NCBI RefSeq assembly: GCF_001998825.1
Contig: NZ_MLHG01000003.1
Location: forward strand, 1-52,457
Length of the DNA stretch: 52,457 bases
Direction: 5' to 3'
Origin: Rodentibacter mrazii
GTDB lineage: Bacteria > Pseudomonadota > Gammaproteobacteria > Enterobacterales > Pasteurellaceae
The notes beneath the pieces are model-generated. The model was not told where the DNA came from. It saw nothing but the letters and a program-made list of their open reading frames with translations, and did not search any database. Positions 9,987 through 17,753 of this stretch are shown here, one piece after another (position 1 is the first letter of the stretch; the number at the start of each line of letters is the position of its first letter). The translations under genes were made by a program, and so were the position numbers.

Positions 9987-11636
9987 ATGTCAGAATCTTT
10001 TGCTCAACTCTTTGAAGAATCATTAAAAGGCCTTGAAACCCGTCAAGGTTCAATCGTTAGCGGTACTGTAGTAGCTATTCAAAAAGGTTTTGTCCTTGTT
10101 GATGCCGGTTTAAAATCTGAATCTGCAATTCCGGTTGCTGAGTTCCTAAATGCACAAGGCGAGCTTGAAATTCAAGTTGGTGATACTGTAAATGTTGCAT
10201 TAGATGCAGTTGAAGATGGTTTCGGTGAAACTAAACTTTCTCGCGAGAAAGCGGTTCGTCACGAATCTTGGATTGAATTAGAAAAAGCTTACGAAGAAAA
10301 AGCGACTGTTATCGGTTTAATCAACGGTAAAGTAAAAGGCGGTTTCACAGTTGAGCTAAACGGTGTTCGTGCATTCTTACCAGGTTCTTTAGTTGATACT
10401 CGTCCGGCACGTGATGCAGATCACTTATTAGGTAAAGAATTAGAATTCAAAGTTATTAAATTAGATCAAAAACGTAACAACGTCGTGGTTTCACGTCGTG
10501 CAGTCATTGAATCTGAAAACAGCCAAGAGCGTGAACAAGTGTTGGAAAACCTTGTTGAAGGTTCAGAAGTTAAAGGTATTGTTAAGAATTTAACTGACTA
10601 TGGTGCATTCGTTGATTTAGGCGGTGTTGATGGTTTATTACACATTACCGATATGGCTTGGAAACGTGTTAAACACCCAAGTGAAATCGTGAATGTCGGT
10701 GATGAAGTTACTGTTAAAGTATTGAAATTTGATAAAGATCGTACCCGTGTATCTTTAGGTTTAAAACAATTAGGTCAAGATCCTTGGGTGGCTATCGCTG
10801 AAAATCATCCGGTGAACAGCAAATTAACCGGTAAAGTGACTAATTTAACCGATTATGGTTGCTTTGTTGAGATCTTAGATGGTGTTGAAGGTTTAGTCCA
10901 CGTTTCTGAAATGGATTGGACGAACAAAAATATTCATCCGTCTAAAGTGGTTAGCCTAGGCGATGTTGTTGAGGTAATGGTATTGGAAATTGACGAAGAA
11001 CGTCGTCGTATTTCTTTAGGTTTAAAACAATGCAAACCTAACCCATGGACTCAATTTGCTGAAACTCACAATAAAGGTGACAAAGTAACCGGTAAAATTA
11101 AATCTATCACTGATTTCGGTATCTTTATCGGTCTTGAGGGCGGAATTGATGGTTTAGTTCATTTATCTGATATTTCTTGGAATGTATCAGGTGAAGAAGC
11201 TGTTCGTAACTACAAAAAAGGTGACGAAGTTTCTGCAGTCGTATTAGCAGTAGATGCAGTTAAAGAGCGTATTTCTTTAGGTATCAAACAACTTGAAGAA
11301 GATCCATTCAATAACTTCATTGCAATCAATAAAAAAGGTGCAGTAGTTTCTGCAACTGTGGTTGAAGCTGATGCGAAAGGTGCTAAAGTAGAATTAGTGG
11401 GCGGGGCAGAAGGTTATATCCGTGCAGCTGATCTTACTGATGAAGTTACGGCTGGAGATGTTGTTGAAGCGAAATACACTGGTGTAGATCGTAAAGCCCG
11501 TATTGTTCACTTATCCGTAAAAGCAAAAGCTCAAGCTGAAGAAGCTGCGGCAGTTGCAAGTGTGAATAACAAACAAGAAGAACTTGCTATTCCAAATGCA
11601 ATGGCTGAAGCATTCAAAGCAGCTAAAGGTGAATAA
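9987..11636 (+). CDS. rpsA: 30S ribosomal protein S1
   Basis: S1 binds mRNA and unfolds its 5' region for initiation on the 30S subunit. The 549-residue protein carries six S1 (OB-fold) domains in tandem; the repeats are visible as G-x-V-x-x-x-T-D-Y/F-G-x-F-V stretches near residues 193, 279 and 365 with RISLGLKQ or RVSLGLKQ endings. E. coli S1 has 557 residues. Codon use is strongly biased, as expected for a highly expressed gene. A terminator follows at 11652. Confidence 0.97.
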   Translation: MSESFAQLFEESLKGLETRQGSIVSGTVVAIQKGFVLVDAGLKSESAIPVAEFLNAQGELEIQVGDTVNVALDAVEDGFGETKLSREKAVRHESWIELEKAYEEKATVIGLINGKVKGGFTVELNGVRAFLPGSLVDTRPARDADHLLGKELEFKVIKLDQKRNNVVVSRRAVIESENSQEREQVLENLVEGSEVKGIVKNLTDYGAFVDLGGVDGLLHITDMAWKRVKHPSEIVNVGDEVTVKVLKFDKDRTRVSLGLKQLGQDPWVAIAENHPVNSKLTGKVTNLTDYGCFVEILDGVEGLVHVSEMDWTNKNIHPSKVVSLGDVVEVMVLEIDEERRRISLGLKQCKPNPWTQFAETHNKGDKVTGKIKSITDFGIFIGLEGGIDGLVHLSDISWNVSGEEAVRNYKKGDEVSAVVLAVDAVKERISLGIKQLEEDPFNNFIAINKKGAVVSATVVEADAKGAKVELVGGAEGYIRAADLTDEVTAGDVVEAKYTGVDRKARIVHLSVKAKAQAEEAAAVASVNNKQEELAIPNAMAEAFKAAKGE

Positions 11637-11651
11637 TTAATTTATTCTGTC

Positions 11652-11678
11652 AGGCTGGCTTGCCCCAGCCTTATTTTT
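11652..11678 (+). terminator. Terminator of rpsA
   Basis: AGGCTGG (11652-11658) and CCAGCCT (11665-11671) pair around a 6-base loop, followed by TATTTTT. Confidence 0.85.
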
Positions 11679-11682
11679 CTTC

Positions 11683-11729
11683 AAGTTTTATTGATAATTT
11701 ATTTATCATATGAATTATCAATAAAACTT
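11683..11729. repeat. Perfect 17-bp inverted repeat upstream of ihfB
   Basis: AAGTTTTATTGATAATT (11683-11699) is exactly mirrored at 11713-11729 across a 13-base spacer. It is too AT-rich and lacks a T-tract, so it is not an obvious terminator. It lies 44 bases before the ihfB start. Each arm contains TATCAA and, six bases on, TTR; the IHF consensus is WATCAANNNNTTR with four bases between, so each arm is a near miss. It could be an operator, or a hairpin in the leader. Confidence 0.6.
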
Positions 11730-11772
11730 ATTGTCATAAACATGTTAATAATAGAAATAAAGGAGAAATATG

Positions 11773-12057
11773 ATGACTAAGTCAGAACTTATTGAAAATT
11801 TATCTGCTAAACATCCTTCTTTATCTATAAAAGAAATTGAAGGTGTTGTGAAAGATATTTTAGAGCTCATTGCGCAATCGTTGGAAGAGGCGAACCGTAT
11901 TGAAGTTCGAGGGTTTGGTAGCTTTTCTCTTCATTATCGTCAACCCCGTCTTGGTAGAAACCCTAAAACAGGGGATTCTGTGAAATTAGATGCTAAATGT
12001 GTGCCTCATTTTAAGGCAGGTAAAGAGCTGAGAGAACGGGTAGATATATTCTCTTAG
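11773..12057 (+). CDS. ihfB: Integration host factor subunit beta
   Basis: IhfB forms the heterodimer IHF with IhfA; it binds specific sites in the minor groove and bends DNA sharply. The protein shows the HU/IHF fold: helical N-terminus ([11 protein letters not shown]), [10 protein letters not shown], and the beta-arm with the intercalating proline in RNPKTG. I chose the second of two adjacent ATG codons (11770, 11773): it gives MTKSEL at the N-terminus, a length of 94 residues as in E. coli, and 7-base spacing from AGGAG. It follows rpsA, the usual place. The inverted repeat upstream may mediate autoregulation. Confidence 0.95.
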   Translation: MTKSELIENLSAKHPSLSIKEIEGVVKDILELIAQSLEEANRIEVRGFGSFSLHYRQPRLGRNPKTGDSVKLDAKCVPHFKAGKELRERVDIFS

Positions 12058-12072
12058 AAATAAATGAAATAG

Positions 12073-12093
12073 CGACACTTAGGTGTCGTTTTT
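12073..12093 (+). terminator. Terminator of ihfB
   Basis: CGACAC (12073-12078) and GTGTCG (12083-12088) pair around TTAG, then TTTTT. Confidence 0.8.
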
Positions 12094-12143
12094 CATTGGA
12101 AACTTTGGCATAATAAAGAGGACATTTTTTAAAGGATCTCGCT

Positions 12144-12443
12144 ATGATTAAATATATTCTAGGATTTATAATTGCTTTAGCCATTGTGCTTGTAGCCGTT
12201 ACAATTGGTGCAAATAATGATCAAGTAATTACGTTCAATTATATTTTTGCCGAAAGCCAATTCCAGCTTTCAACCCTTGTCGCTATTTTATTTGGTTTAG
12301 GATTAATTTTGGGTTGGTTTATTACCGGCTTCTTCTACTTAAAATTGAAACTAAAAAACATGTCCCTCAGTCGTCAAATTAAACGTCAAACTTTACAAAT
12401 TAACGAATTAACAACAACTCGTGATAAGGCTAAGGCAGAATAA
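12144..12443 (+). CDS. lapA: Lipopolysaccharide assembly protein A (DUF1049)
   Basis: This 99-residue inner membrane protein has two transmembrane segments (about residues 3-20 and 43-67) and a basic cytoplasmic tail likely to form a coiled coil (LKLKLKNMSLSRQIKRQT). In E. coli LapA and LapB work together with FtsH in controlling LpxC and so the balance of LPS and phospholipid synthesis. Its stop shares one base with the lapB start (TAATG), so both are co-translated. The ribosome binding site AAGGAT lies before the ATG. Confidence 0.88.
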   Translation: MIKYILGFIIALAIVLVAVTIGANNDQVITFNYIFAESQFQLSTLVAILFGLGLILGWFITGFFYLKLKLKNMSLSRQIKRQTLQINELTTTRDKAKAE

Positions 12444-13633
12444 TGCTTGAGTTGCTCTTTCTGCTTTTGCCCATTGCTGCTGCTTATGGTTGGTATATGG
12501 GGCAGCGTAGTGCTAAAAAAGATCAGGAAGGTATTAGCAATAAACTCTCTCGTGATTATGTTACTGGAGTGAATTTTTTGCTTTCTAATCAAACAGATAA
12601 AGCCGTTGATTTGTTTTTGGATATGTTACAAAAACAAGAGGCTGAAAATGAGATAGAAAGCCGTTCACAATTTGAAGCAGAATTAACCTTGGGTAATTTA
12701 TTCCGTTCTCGCGGCGAAGTTGATCGGGCATTACGTATTCATCAAGCACTTGATCGTAGTCCGGATTATTCTTTTGAACAAAAACTTCTTGCTAAACAGC
12801 AGCTTGCACGTGATTTCATGACAATTGGTTTTTTTGATCGTGCAGAAAATCTTTATATTGTACTAGTAGATGAACCGGAATTTGCCGAAAATGCACTACA
12901 ACAGCTTTTGTTAATTTATCAAAAGACAAAAGAGTGGAAAAAAGCGGTAAATATTGCTGAAAAATTAGCAAAAATTCATCCTAAAGATAATAATATTGAA
13001 TTAGCTCAATGTTATTGTGAATATATTCAAAGTATGAATACTGAAAGTGCGGTTGAAAAACGTCATATTTTACAAAAAGCACTGCAAGTTTCCTCAACAT
13101 GTGTTAGAGCTTCAATGTTATTAGCTGATTTAGATATTGCAGAAAAATCTTATCAACAAGCAATTAAAGTATTAGAAAATGTGCTTTATCAAAATCCCGA
13201 TTATATTGGAGAAGTCCTACCCACTTTAAAACATTGCTATACAGAATTAAATCAACTTGATAATTTTGAATTATTTTTAATCCGTGCAGGACAAGTCGCT
13301 AAAAATGATGGCGTTGATTTAGCACTTGCAAAATTAATTGAAGAAAAAGATGGAAAATCTGCCGCACAAGCGAATCTTTATCAACGATTAACGAAAAATC
13401 CAAGCACACTTATTTTCCATCGGTTTATCCAATATCAAATTGATGACGCAGAAGAAGGTCGAGGAAAAGAAAGCCTAGTTTTGCTTCACAAAATGGTAGG
13501 GGAGCGTATCAAACAGAGCGCAGTTTATCGCTGCTCAAATTGTGGTTATCAACTTCACAAACTACTTTGGAATTGCCCATCTTGCCGTCATTGGGAAACG
13601 ATCAAACCATTATCCGCACAAGAACATTATTAA
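12443..13633 (+). CDS. lapB: Lipopolysaccharide assembly protein B, TPR protein
   Basis: LapB is a membrane-anchored TPR adaptor that presents LpxC to FtsH. The 396-residue protein has an N-terminal transmembrane anchor (residues 1-16, MLELLFLLLPIAAAYGW), a long array of TPR helices, and a C-terminal rubredoxin-like zinc knuckle with two CxxC pairs (CSNC and CPSC). E. coli LapB (YciM) has 389 residues and the same order of parts. It is coupled to lapA and followed by pyrF after 12 bases, the same order as in E. coli (lapAB-pyrF-yciH). Confidence 0.93.
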   Translation: MLELLFLLLPIAAAYGWYMGQRSAKKDQEGISNKLSRDYVTGVNFLLSNQTDKAVDLFLDMLQKQEAENEIESRSQFEAELTLGNLFRSRGEVDRALRIHQALDRSPDYSFEQKLLAKQQLARDFMTIGFFDRAENLYIVLVDEPEFAENALQQLLLIYQKTKEWKKAVNIAEKLAKIHPKDNNIELAQCYCEYIQSMNTESAVEKRHILQKALQVSSTCVRASMLLADLDIAEKSYQQAIKVLENVLYQNPDYIGEVLPTLKHCYTELNQLDNFELFLIRAGQVAKNDGVDLALAKLIEEKDGKSAAQANLYQRLTKNPSTLIFHRFIQYQIDDAEEGRGKESLVLLHKMVGERIKQSAVYRCSNCGYQLHKLLWNCPSCRHWETIKPLSAQEHY

Positions 13634-13645
13634 AGAGGAAAATTT

Positions 13646-14341
13646 ATGACTAGCAAAGTTATTGTTGCACTTGATTACGAAACAGAAGCAGAAGCGCTTG
13701 CGTTAGTTGATCAAATTGATCCAAGTTTATGCCGCTTGAAAGTCGGCAAAGAAATGTTTACCACTTTGGGAACGAATTTTGTAAAACAACTACATCAACG
13801 TAATTTTGACGTTTTCCTTGATTTAAAATTTCACGATATTCCGAATACTGTGGCAAGAGCGGTGCGTTCCGCCGCAGATTTAGGCGTATGGATGGTGGAT
13901 GTTCATGCCAGTGGCGGTTTAAAAATGATGGAGGAAGCGAAAAAAATTCTTGAACCTTATGGTAAAGATGCTCCGCTTTTGATTGCTGTAACCGTTTTAA
14001 CCAGTATGGAAGATTTGGATTTACTTCAAATTGGTATTAATGCTTCACCGATGGAACAAGTATTACGCCTTGCACATTTAACGCAGCGGGCAGGATTAGA
14101 CGGCGTGGTTTGCTCTCCGCAAGAAGTGGAAATTTTACGTAATAGTTGTGGTGCCGATTTCAAATTAATTACCCCCGGAATTCGTCCAATTGGTGCTGAT
14201 TTTGGCGATCAACGTCGTGTAATGACGCCGGCTGCAGCAATTAAATCCGGCTCTGATTATTTAGTGATTGGTCGCCCGATTACACAAGCAGAAAATCCGG
14301 CAGAAGTGCTTCACTCTATTAACGTTTCTATTGCACAGTAA
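13646..14341 (+). CDS. pyrF: Orotidine 5'-phosphate decarboxylase
   Basis: It converts OMP to UMP, the last step of de novo pyrimidine synthesis. The 231-residue TIM-barrel protein has the catalytic D-x-K-xx-D array (Asp59, Lys61, Asp64 in [10 protein letters not shown]) and the phosphate-binding end ([12 protein letters not shown]). The ribosome binding site AAAGAGGAAA precedes the ATG. It is two bases from yciH, so both are translated together. Confidence 0.96.
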   Translation: MTSKVIVALDYETEAEALALVDQIDPSLCRLKVGKEMFTTLGTNFVKQLHQRNFDVFLDLKFHDIPNTVARAVRSAADLGVWMVDVHASGGLKMMEEAKKILEPYGKDAPLLIAVTVLTSMEDLDLLQIGINASPMEQVLRLAHLTQRAGLDGVVCSPQEVEILRNSCGADFKLITPGIRPIGADFGDQRRVMTPAAAIKSGSDYLVIGRPITQAENPAEVLHSINVSIAQ

Positions 14342-14343
14342 TT

Positions 14344-14664
14344 ATGTCTGAATCTATTTTAGTTTATTCCACTGAAAGTGGGCGAATTAAAGAAGAAAAA
14401 GCTCAGTTATCAAGGCCTAAGGGGGATGGTATTGTGCGTATTCAACGTCAAACCAGTGGGCGAAAAGGAGCGGCTGTTTCCGTCATTACCGGATTAGATT
14501 TATTGGATGACGGATTGAAAAAACTTGCTACGGAACTCAAGAAACGCTGTGGTACAGGCGGTTCTGTAAAGGACGGTAATATTGAAATCCAAGGTGAAAA
14601 AAGAGAGTTGCTCAAACGATTACTGGAAGAAAAAGGCTTCACTGTTAAGATAGTAGGCGGTTAG
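14344..14664 (+). CDS. yciH: SUI1/eIF1-like translation factor YciH
   Basis: This 106-residue protein belongs to the bacterial SUI1 family, related to eukaryotic initiation factor 1; E. coli YciH (108 residues) affects the fidelity of initiation in vitro, with a mild physiological role. The core beta sheet is visible (IVRIQRQTSGRKG, GSVKDGNIEIQGEK). It ends the lapA-lapB-pyrF-yciH operon, with a terminator 7 bases downstream. Confidence 0.92.
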   Translation: MSESILVYSTESGRIKEEKAQLSRPKGDGIVRIQRQTSGRKGAAVSVITGLDLLDDGLKKLATELKKRCGTGGSVKDGNIEIQGEKRELLKRLLEEKGFTVKIVGG

Positions 14665-14670
14665 AAAAAT

Positions 14671-14699
14671 AAAAATCCATCTTTAAAGATGGATTTTTT
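14671..14699. terminator. Bidirectional terminator between yciH and the SirB2-like gene
   Basis: ATCCATCTTT and AAAGATGGAT form a perfect palindrome centred at 14684/14685, with A-runs on the left and T-runs on the right, so it can stop transcription from both convergent genes. Confidence 0.85.
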
Positions 14700-14709
14700 G
14701 TATCTCAAT

Positions 14710-15051
14710 TTAATGGAAATATGCAATGAGAATCGCACCAATAAAGCTCATTAGAGAAAGCAGTAGGAATATTGGATTGGCTTTTACTACTTTTCTGCCA
14801 AAGAATTTTGTTGAAAAGATAACGTACAAAATGAGCAGACAGAATTTAGCGATAAGCCAAGTTTCCAATTCAAAAGGCAATAGGAAAAATATGACCGCTC
14901 CGCTTACAATTAAAAGCGTATCTGCTAAGTGCGGTAAAATTTTTAACAGTTTTATGGCTCGCCAATCTTTCCCACTTAATTGCATTATGCCGCGCACAAT
15001 TAAAAGCCCTAAACTTAAAAATACACAGAAGACGTGCAAAAAAATTAACAT
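14710..15051 (-). CDS. SirB2-like small membrane protein
   Basis: This 113-residue protein has four hydrophobic segments and the look of the SirB family (LIVRGIMQLSGKDW, HLADTLLIVSG). SirB2 was named for an effect on invasion genes in Salmonella; its biochemical role is not known. A GTG at 15057 would add two residues, but ATG 15051 has a GGAG at 15060-15057 with 5-base spacing, so I chose the ATG. It lies downstream of ettA on the same strand, separated from it by the uptake-signal hairpin at 15075-15104. An uptake signal also lies within the gene (about 14931). Confidence 0.7.
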   Translation of the reverse strand: MLIFLHVFCVFLSLGLLIVRGIMQLSGKDWRAIKLLKILPHLADTLLIVSGAVIFFLLPFELETWLIAKFCLLILYVIFSTKFFGRKVVKANPIFLLLSLMSFIGAILIAYFH

Positions 15052-15074
15052 AATCACTCCAAATTTTATTGTGG

Positions 15075-15104
15075 AAAAGTGCGGTTAAAATTAACCGCAC
15101 TTTT
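15075..15104. terminator. Inverted pair of uptake signals acting as a terminator
   Basis: AAAAGTGCGGTTAA (15075-15088) and TTAACCGCACTTTT (15091-15104) are perfect 14-bp complements separated by two bases. Two opposed uptake signals form a stem with T-runs in both directions. It lies just downstream of ettA, on the minus strand. Confidence 0.75.
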
Positions 15105-15112
15105 CTTGCCTT

Positions 15113-16783
15113 TTATTTTGCAATACGTTTATATTTCATTCTGTGTGGTTGCAATGCCTCTGTGCCAAAGGTTTTCTTTTTCCACTCTTCGTAGTCAGAG
15201 AAATTGCCTTCGTAGAACGTGACTTTGCCTTCATCGCCATAGTCAAGAATATGGGTTGCGATACGATCTAGGAACCAACGGTCATGAGAGATCACCATGG
15301 CACAACCCGGGAATTCCAAGATTGCATTTTCTAATGCACGCAAGGTTTCTACATCAAGATCATTAGTCGGCTCGTCCAGTAAGAGTACGTTGCCGCCGGC
15401 TTGCAATAATTTAGCTAAATGTAAACGCCCACGCTCACCACCAGAGAGTTCACCAACCCGTTTTTGCTGATCAACCCCTTTGAAATTGAAGCGCCCGACA
15501 TAAGCACGGCTTGGAATTTCAAAATTACCGATGGTGAGAATATCTTGTCCGTTTGATACTTCTTCCCACACGGTTTTCTTATCGTCCATGGCATCACGGA
15601 ATTGATCTACGGAGGCGAGAACAACGGTTTCACCCATCGTAATAGAACCGCTATCAGGTTTTTCCTGACCTGAAAGCATACGGAATAGAGTAGATTTACC
15701 AGCCCCGTTAGCCCCGATAATCCCTACAATCGCACCTTTCGGAATGGAGAAAGAAAGGTCATCAATTAAGGTACGATCGCCATAAGATTTAGTGAGATTT
15801 TGTACTTCGATCACTTTATCACCTAAGCGTGGACCCGGTGGAATAAATAGCTCATTGGTTTCATTGCGTTTTTGATATTCTCCTGAATTGAGTTCCTCAA
15901 AACGTGCCATACGGGCTTTGCTTTTCGCTTGGCGGCCTTTCGGGTTTTGACGCACCCATTCCAACTCTTTCTCAATGGATTTTTGACGAGCAGATTCTGT
16001 CGCTTGCTCTTGGGCAAGGCGTTTTTCTTTCTGTTCTAACCAGGAGGAGTAGTTACCTTCCCAAGGAATTCCCTCACCGCGGTCGAGCTCTAAAATCCAG
16101 CCGGCAACATTATCCAAGAAATAACGGTCGTGGGTGATCGCTACCACTGTTCCCTCATAATCGTGTAGGAAACGTTCTAACCATGCCACCGATTCCGCAT
16201 CTAAGTGGTTGGTCGGCTCGTCTAACAGCAGCATATCCGGCTTTTCAAGTAACAATCGGCAAAGTGCGACACGGCGACGTTCACCCCCCGACAAATGTTC
16301 AACTTTTGCTTCCCAATCAGGCAAGCGTAACGCATCAGCGGCACGCTCTAGCTGATTATCTAAATTATGTCCGTCTTGTGCTTGAATGATTGCTTCCAAT
16401 TTGGCTTGTTCTGCGGCAAGTTTATCAAAATCCGCATCAGGATCGGCATAAAGAGCATAAACTTCATCAAGACGAGCAAGCGCGTTTTTAACTTCGGATA
16501 CCGCTTCTTCCACCGCTTCACGCACGGTTTGTTGCGGTTCAAGTTTGGGTTCTTGTGGCAGATAGCCAATTTTAATACCCGGTTGTGGACGGGCTTCTCC
16601 TTCGATCTCTTTATCAATCCCCGCCATAATGCGAAGTAGGGTAGATTTACCTGCCCCGTTTAAGCCAAGAACGCCAATTTTCGCCCCTGGAAAAAAGCTT
16701 AGGGAAATATCTTTTAAAATATGCCGTTTAGGTGGAACAACCTTCCCGACGCGATGCATGGTATAAACAAATTGTGATGACAT
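15113..16783 (-). CDS. ettA: Energy-dependent translational throttle protein EttA (ABC-F)
   Basis: EttA binds the ribosomal E site and gates entry into elongation according to ATP/ADP levels. The 556-residue soluble protein has two ABC domains joined by a charged linker (the P-site tRNA interaction motif, about residues 240-300). Walker A motifs are GLNGAGKST (40-48) and GANGAGKST in the second half; both signatures read LSGGERRR and LSGGERGR. No membrane segment is present. E. coli EttA has 555 residues. The start has AAGGA five to eight bases upstream. An uptake signal lies just upstream, at about 16806-16818. Confidence 0.95.
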   Translation of the reverse strand: MSSQFVYTMHRVGKVVPPKRHILKDISLSFFPGAKIGVLGLNGAGKSTLLRIMAGIDKEIEGEARPQPGIKIGYLPQEPKLEPQQTVREAVEEAVSEVKNALARLDEVYALYADPDADFDKLAAEQAKLEAIIQAQDGHNLDNQLERAADALRLPDWEAKVEHLSGGERRRVALCRLLLEKPDMLLLDEPTNHLDAESVAWLERFLHDYEGTVVAITHDRYFLDNVAGWILELDRGEGIPWEGNYSSWLEQKEKRLAQEQATESARQKSIEKELEWVRQNPKGRQAKSKARMARFEELNSGEYQKRNETNELFIPPGPRLGDKVIEVQNLTKSYGDRTLIDDLSFSIPKGAIVGIIGANGAGKSTLFRMLSGQEKPDSGSITMGETVVLASVDQFRDAMDDKKTVWEEVSNGQDILTIGNFEIPSRAYVGRFNFKGVDQQKRVGELSGGERGRLHLAKLLQAGGNVLLLDEPTNDLDVETLRALENAILEFPGCAMVISHDRWFLDRIATHILDYGDEGKVTFYEGNFSDYEEWKKKTFGTEALQPHRMKYKRIAK

Positions 16784-16856
16784 AATCGTCCTTTCTAATT
16801 GATTAAAAAAGTGCGGTCATTTTACTTGATGTTTAGCAAATAAGCTAATTAGAAGG

Positions 16857-16978
16857 TAAAAAAAACCACCCGATTCGGGTGGTAGGAAAGTAGTTTAGCT
16901 ATATATTTATGATTATTTTATTTAGGAACTTTATGAATATCAAGCAATCACTTGACGGGGTGTATAGTACATAAAACC
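16857..16978 (-). ncRNA. Candidate FNR-activated small RNA, about 120 nt
   Basis: On the minus strand a strong terminator stands alone: ACCACCC/GGGTGGT with a 5-base loop (16883-16865) followed by eight T (16865-16858). No protein gene lies upstream of it; the next gene starts divergently at 17125. Upstream is an FNR box (17011-17024) centred about 40 bases before a predicted start near 16978, with TATTTT as -10 (16990-16985). The predicted transcript has a short 5' hairpin (TCAAG/CTTGA at 16955-16940), an AU-rich middle and the terminator. Length and control resemble E. coli FnrS, but I see no clear sequence identity with it. A 10-codon frame (MYYTPRQVIA) near the 5' end would be almost leaderless. 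Confidence 0.45.
16865..16883 (-). terminator. Strong terminator on the minus strand with no protein gene upstream
   Basis: Seven perfect base pairs (six G-C in the core), loop GAATC, then TTTTTTTT on the minus strand. It is not oriented for the divergent plus-strand genes, and it lies upstream of ettA. Confidence 0.85.
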
Positions 16979-17010
16979 TCTTCAAAAATAAAATTCAATC
17001 TTATTGTTTA

Positions 17011-17024
17011 TTGATGTAAGTCAA
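17011..17024. promoter_or_regulatory. FNR binding site
   Basis: TTGATGTAAGTCAA matches the FNR consensus TTGATNNNNATCAA at 9 of 10 fixed bases. On the minus strand it sits about 40 bases before the predicted start of the small RNA, the spacing of a class II activated promoter. It also lies about 86 bases before the likely start of the DUF1007/NicO transcript, where activation would be less usual. Confidence 0.6.
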
Positions 17025-17088
17025 TAAATTTCGATGACTTATTAATTTCTGATTATAAAGTAAACGTTTTTTAGAATTTTTTTGTCTA

Positions 17089-17097
17089 TGCTAGAAT
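17089..17097 (+). promoter_or_regulatory. Extended -10 promoter of the DUF1007-NicO pair
   Basis: TGCTAGAAT, preceded by TA, is the same 11-mer TATGCTAGAAT found upstream of uvrB (19255-19265). It is an extended -10 with TG one base before TAGAAT; no good -35 is seen. The start would fall near 17104, about 21 bases before the ATG. Confidence 0.5.
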
Positions 17098-17124
17098 GAA
17101 CGAATTTTTTAGATGGGGGCTAAT

Positions 17125-17745
17125 ATGAAAAGACTATTACTACTTTCTCTATTTTATACCGATACGGTATTTGCTCATCCTCATGCTTTTATTGAAATGC
17201 AAAGTAAACCGTTGATTGAACAAAATCAATTAATTGGCTTTTCGATGAAATGGACATTGGATGAACCAAGTTCTTCAGCGATTCTGTATGATATGAAGCA
17301 GGCACGCAGCGAGGTTGAGCAACAAAAATTGATCGATGATGTGATGAACAATGTGGTGAACGAACATTATTTTAGTTATTTTTTTGATAAAAATAACAAC
17401 AAAATTAAATATAAAAAACAAATACAAAATTATGGTGTAAATAAGGAAGGGGCAAAAGTTCAATACTATTTTGATTTTTTATTGGCACAACCTCAGCGAT
17501 TAAAGAATAACGAATTTACGCTGATGACTTACGATAGGACTTATTATGTTTCTATGTATTATCTGGAGGAAAAAAGTGCGGTCGATTTTTCTGCACTTCC
17601 AGAAAACTGCAAAGGGGAAATCATTGAGCCGAATGTGGATGAGAAAATACGATTCTATGCCTCATCGCTCGATAAAACTCAAAAAGATGAGGATGATTCT
17701 CTCGGTATGCTTTTTGCACAGAAAATAAAAATTCAATGTGAGTAG
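17125..17745 (+). CDS. DUF1007 family periplasmic protein, partner of a metal transporter
   Basis: The 206-residue precursor has a signal peptide (MKRLLLLSLFYTDTVFA, then HPHAF). DUF1007 proteins are commonly encoded beside NicO-type nickel/cobalt transporters, and the mature N-terminal HPH could bind metal; this role is an inference. I place the start at ATG 17125, not at the upstream in-frame ATG 17113, because GGGGG at 17115-17119 gives a 5-base spaced ribosome binding site. It lies 8 bases before the NicO gene. An uptake signal encodes KSAVDF near residue 150. Confidence 0.75.
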   Translation: MKRLLLLSLFYTDTVFAHPHAFIEMQSKPLIEQNQLIGFSMKWTLDEPSSSAILYDMKQARSEVEQQKLIDDVMNNVVNEHYFSYFFDKNNNKIKYKKQIQNYGVNKEGAKVQYYFDFLLAQPQRLKNNEFTLMTYDRTYYVSMYYLEEKSAVDFSALPENCKGEIIEPNVDEKIRFYASSLDKTQKDEDDSLGMLFAQKIKIQCE

Positions 17746-17753
17746 GTGTAGCT

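Noticed and set aside
16951..16974. Ten-codon frame MYYTPRQVIA in the candidate small RNA
   Set aside because: GAGG lies before it, but with the predicted start near 16978 that sequence is at or outside the 5' end. It is too short to judge and I do not annotate it as a gene.
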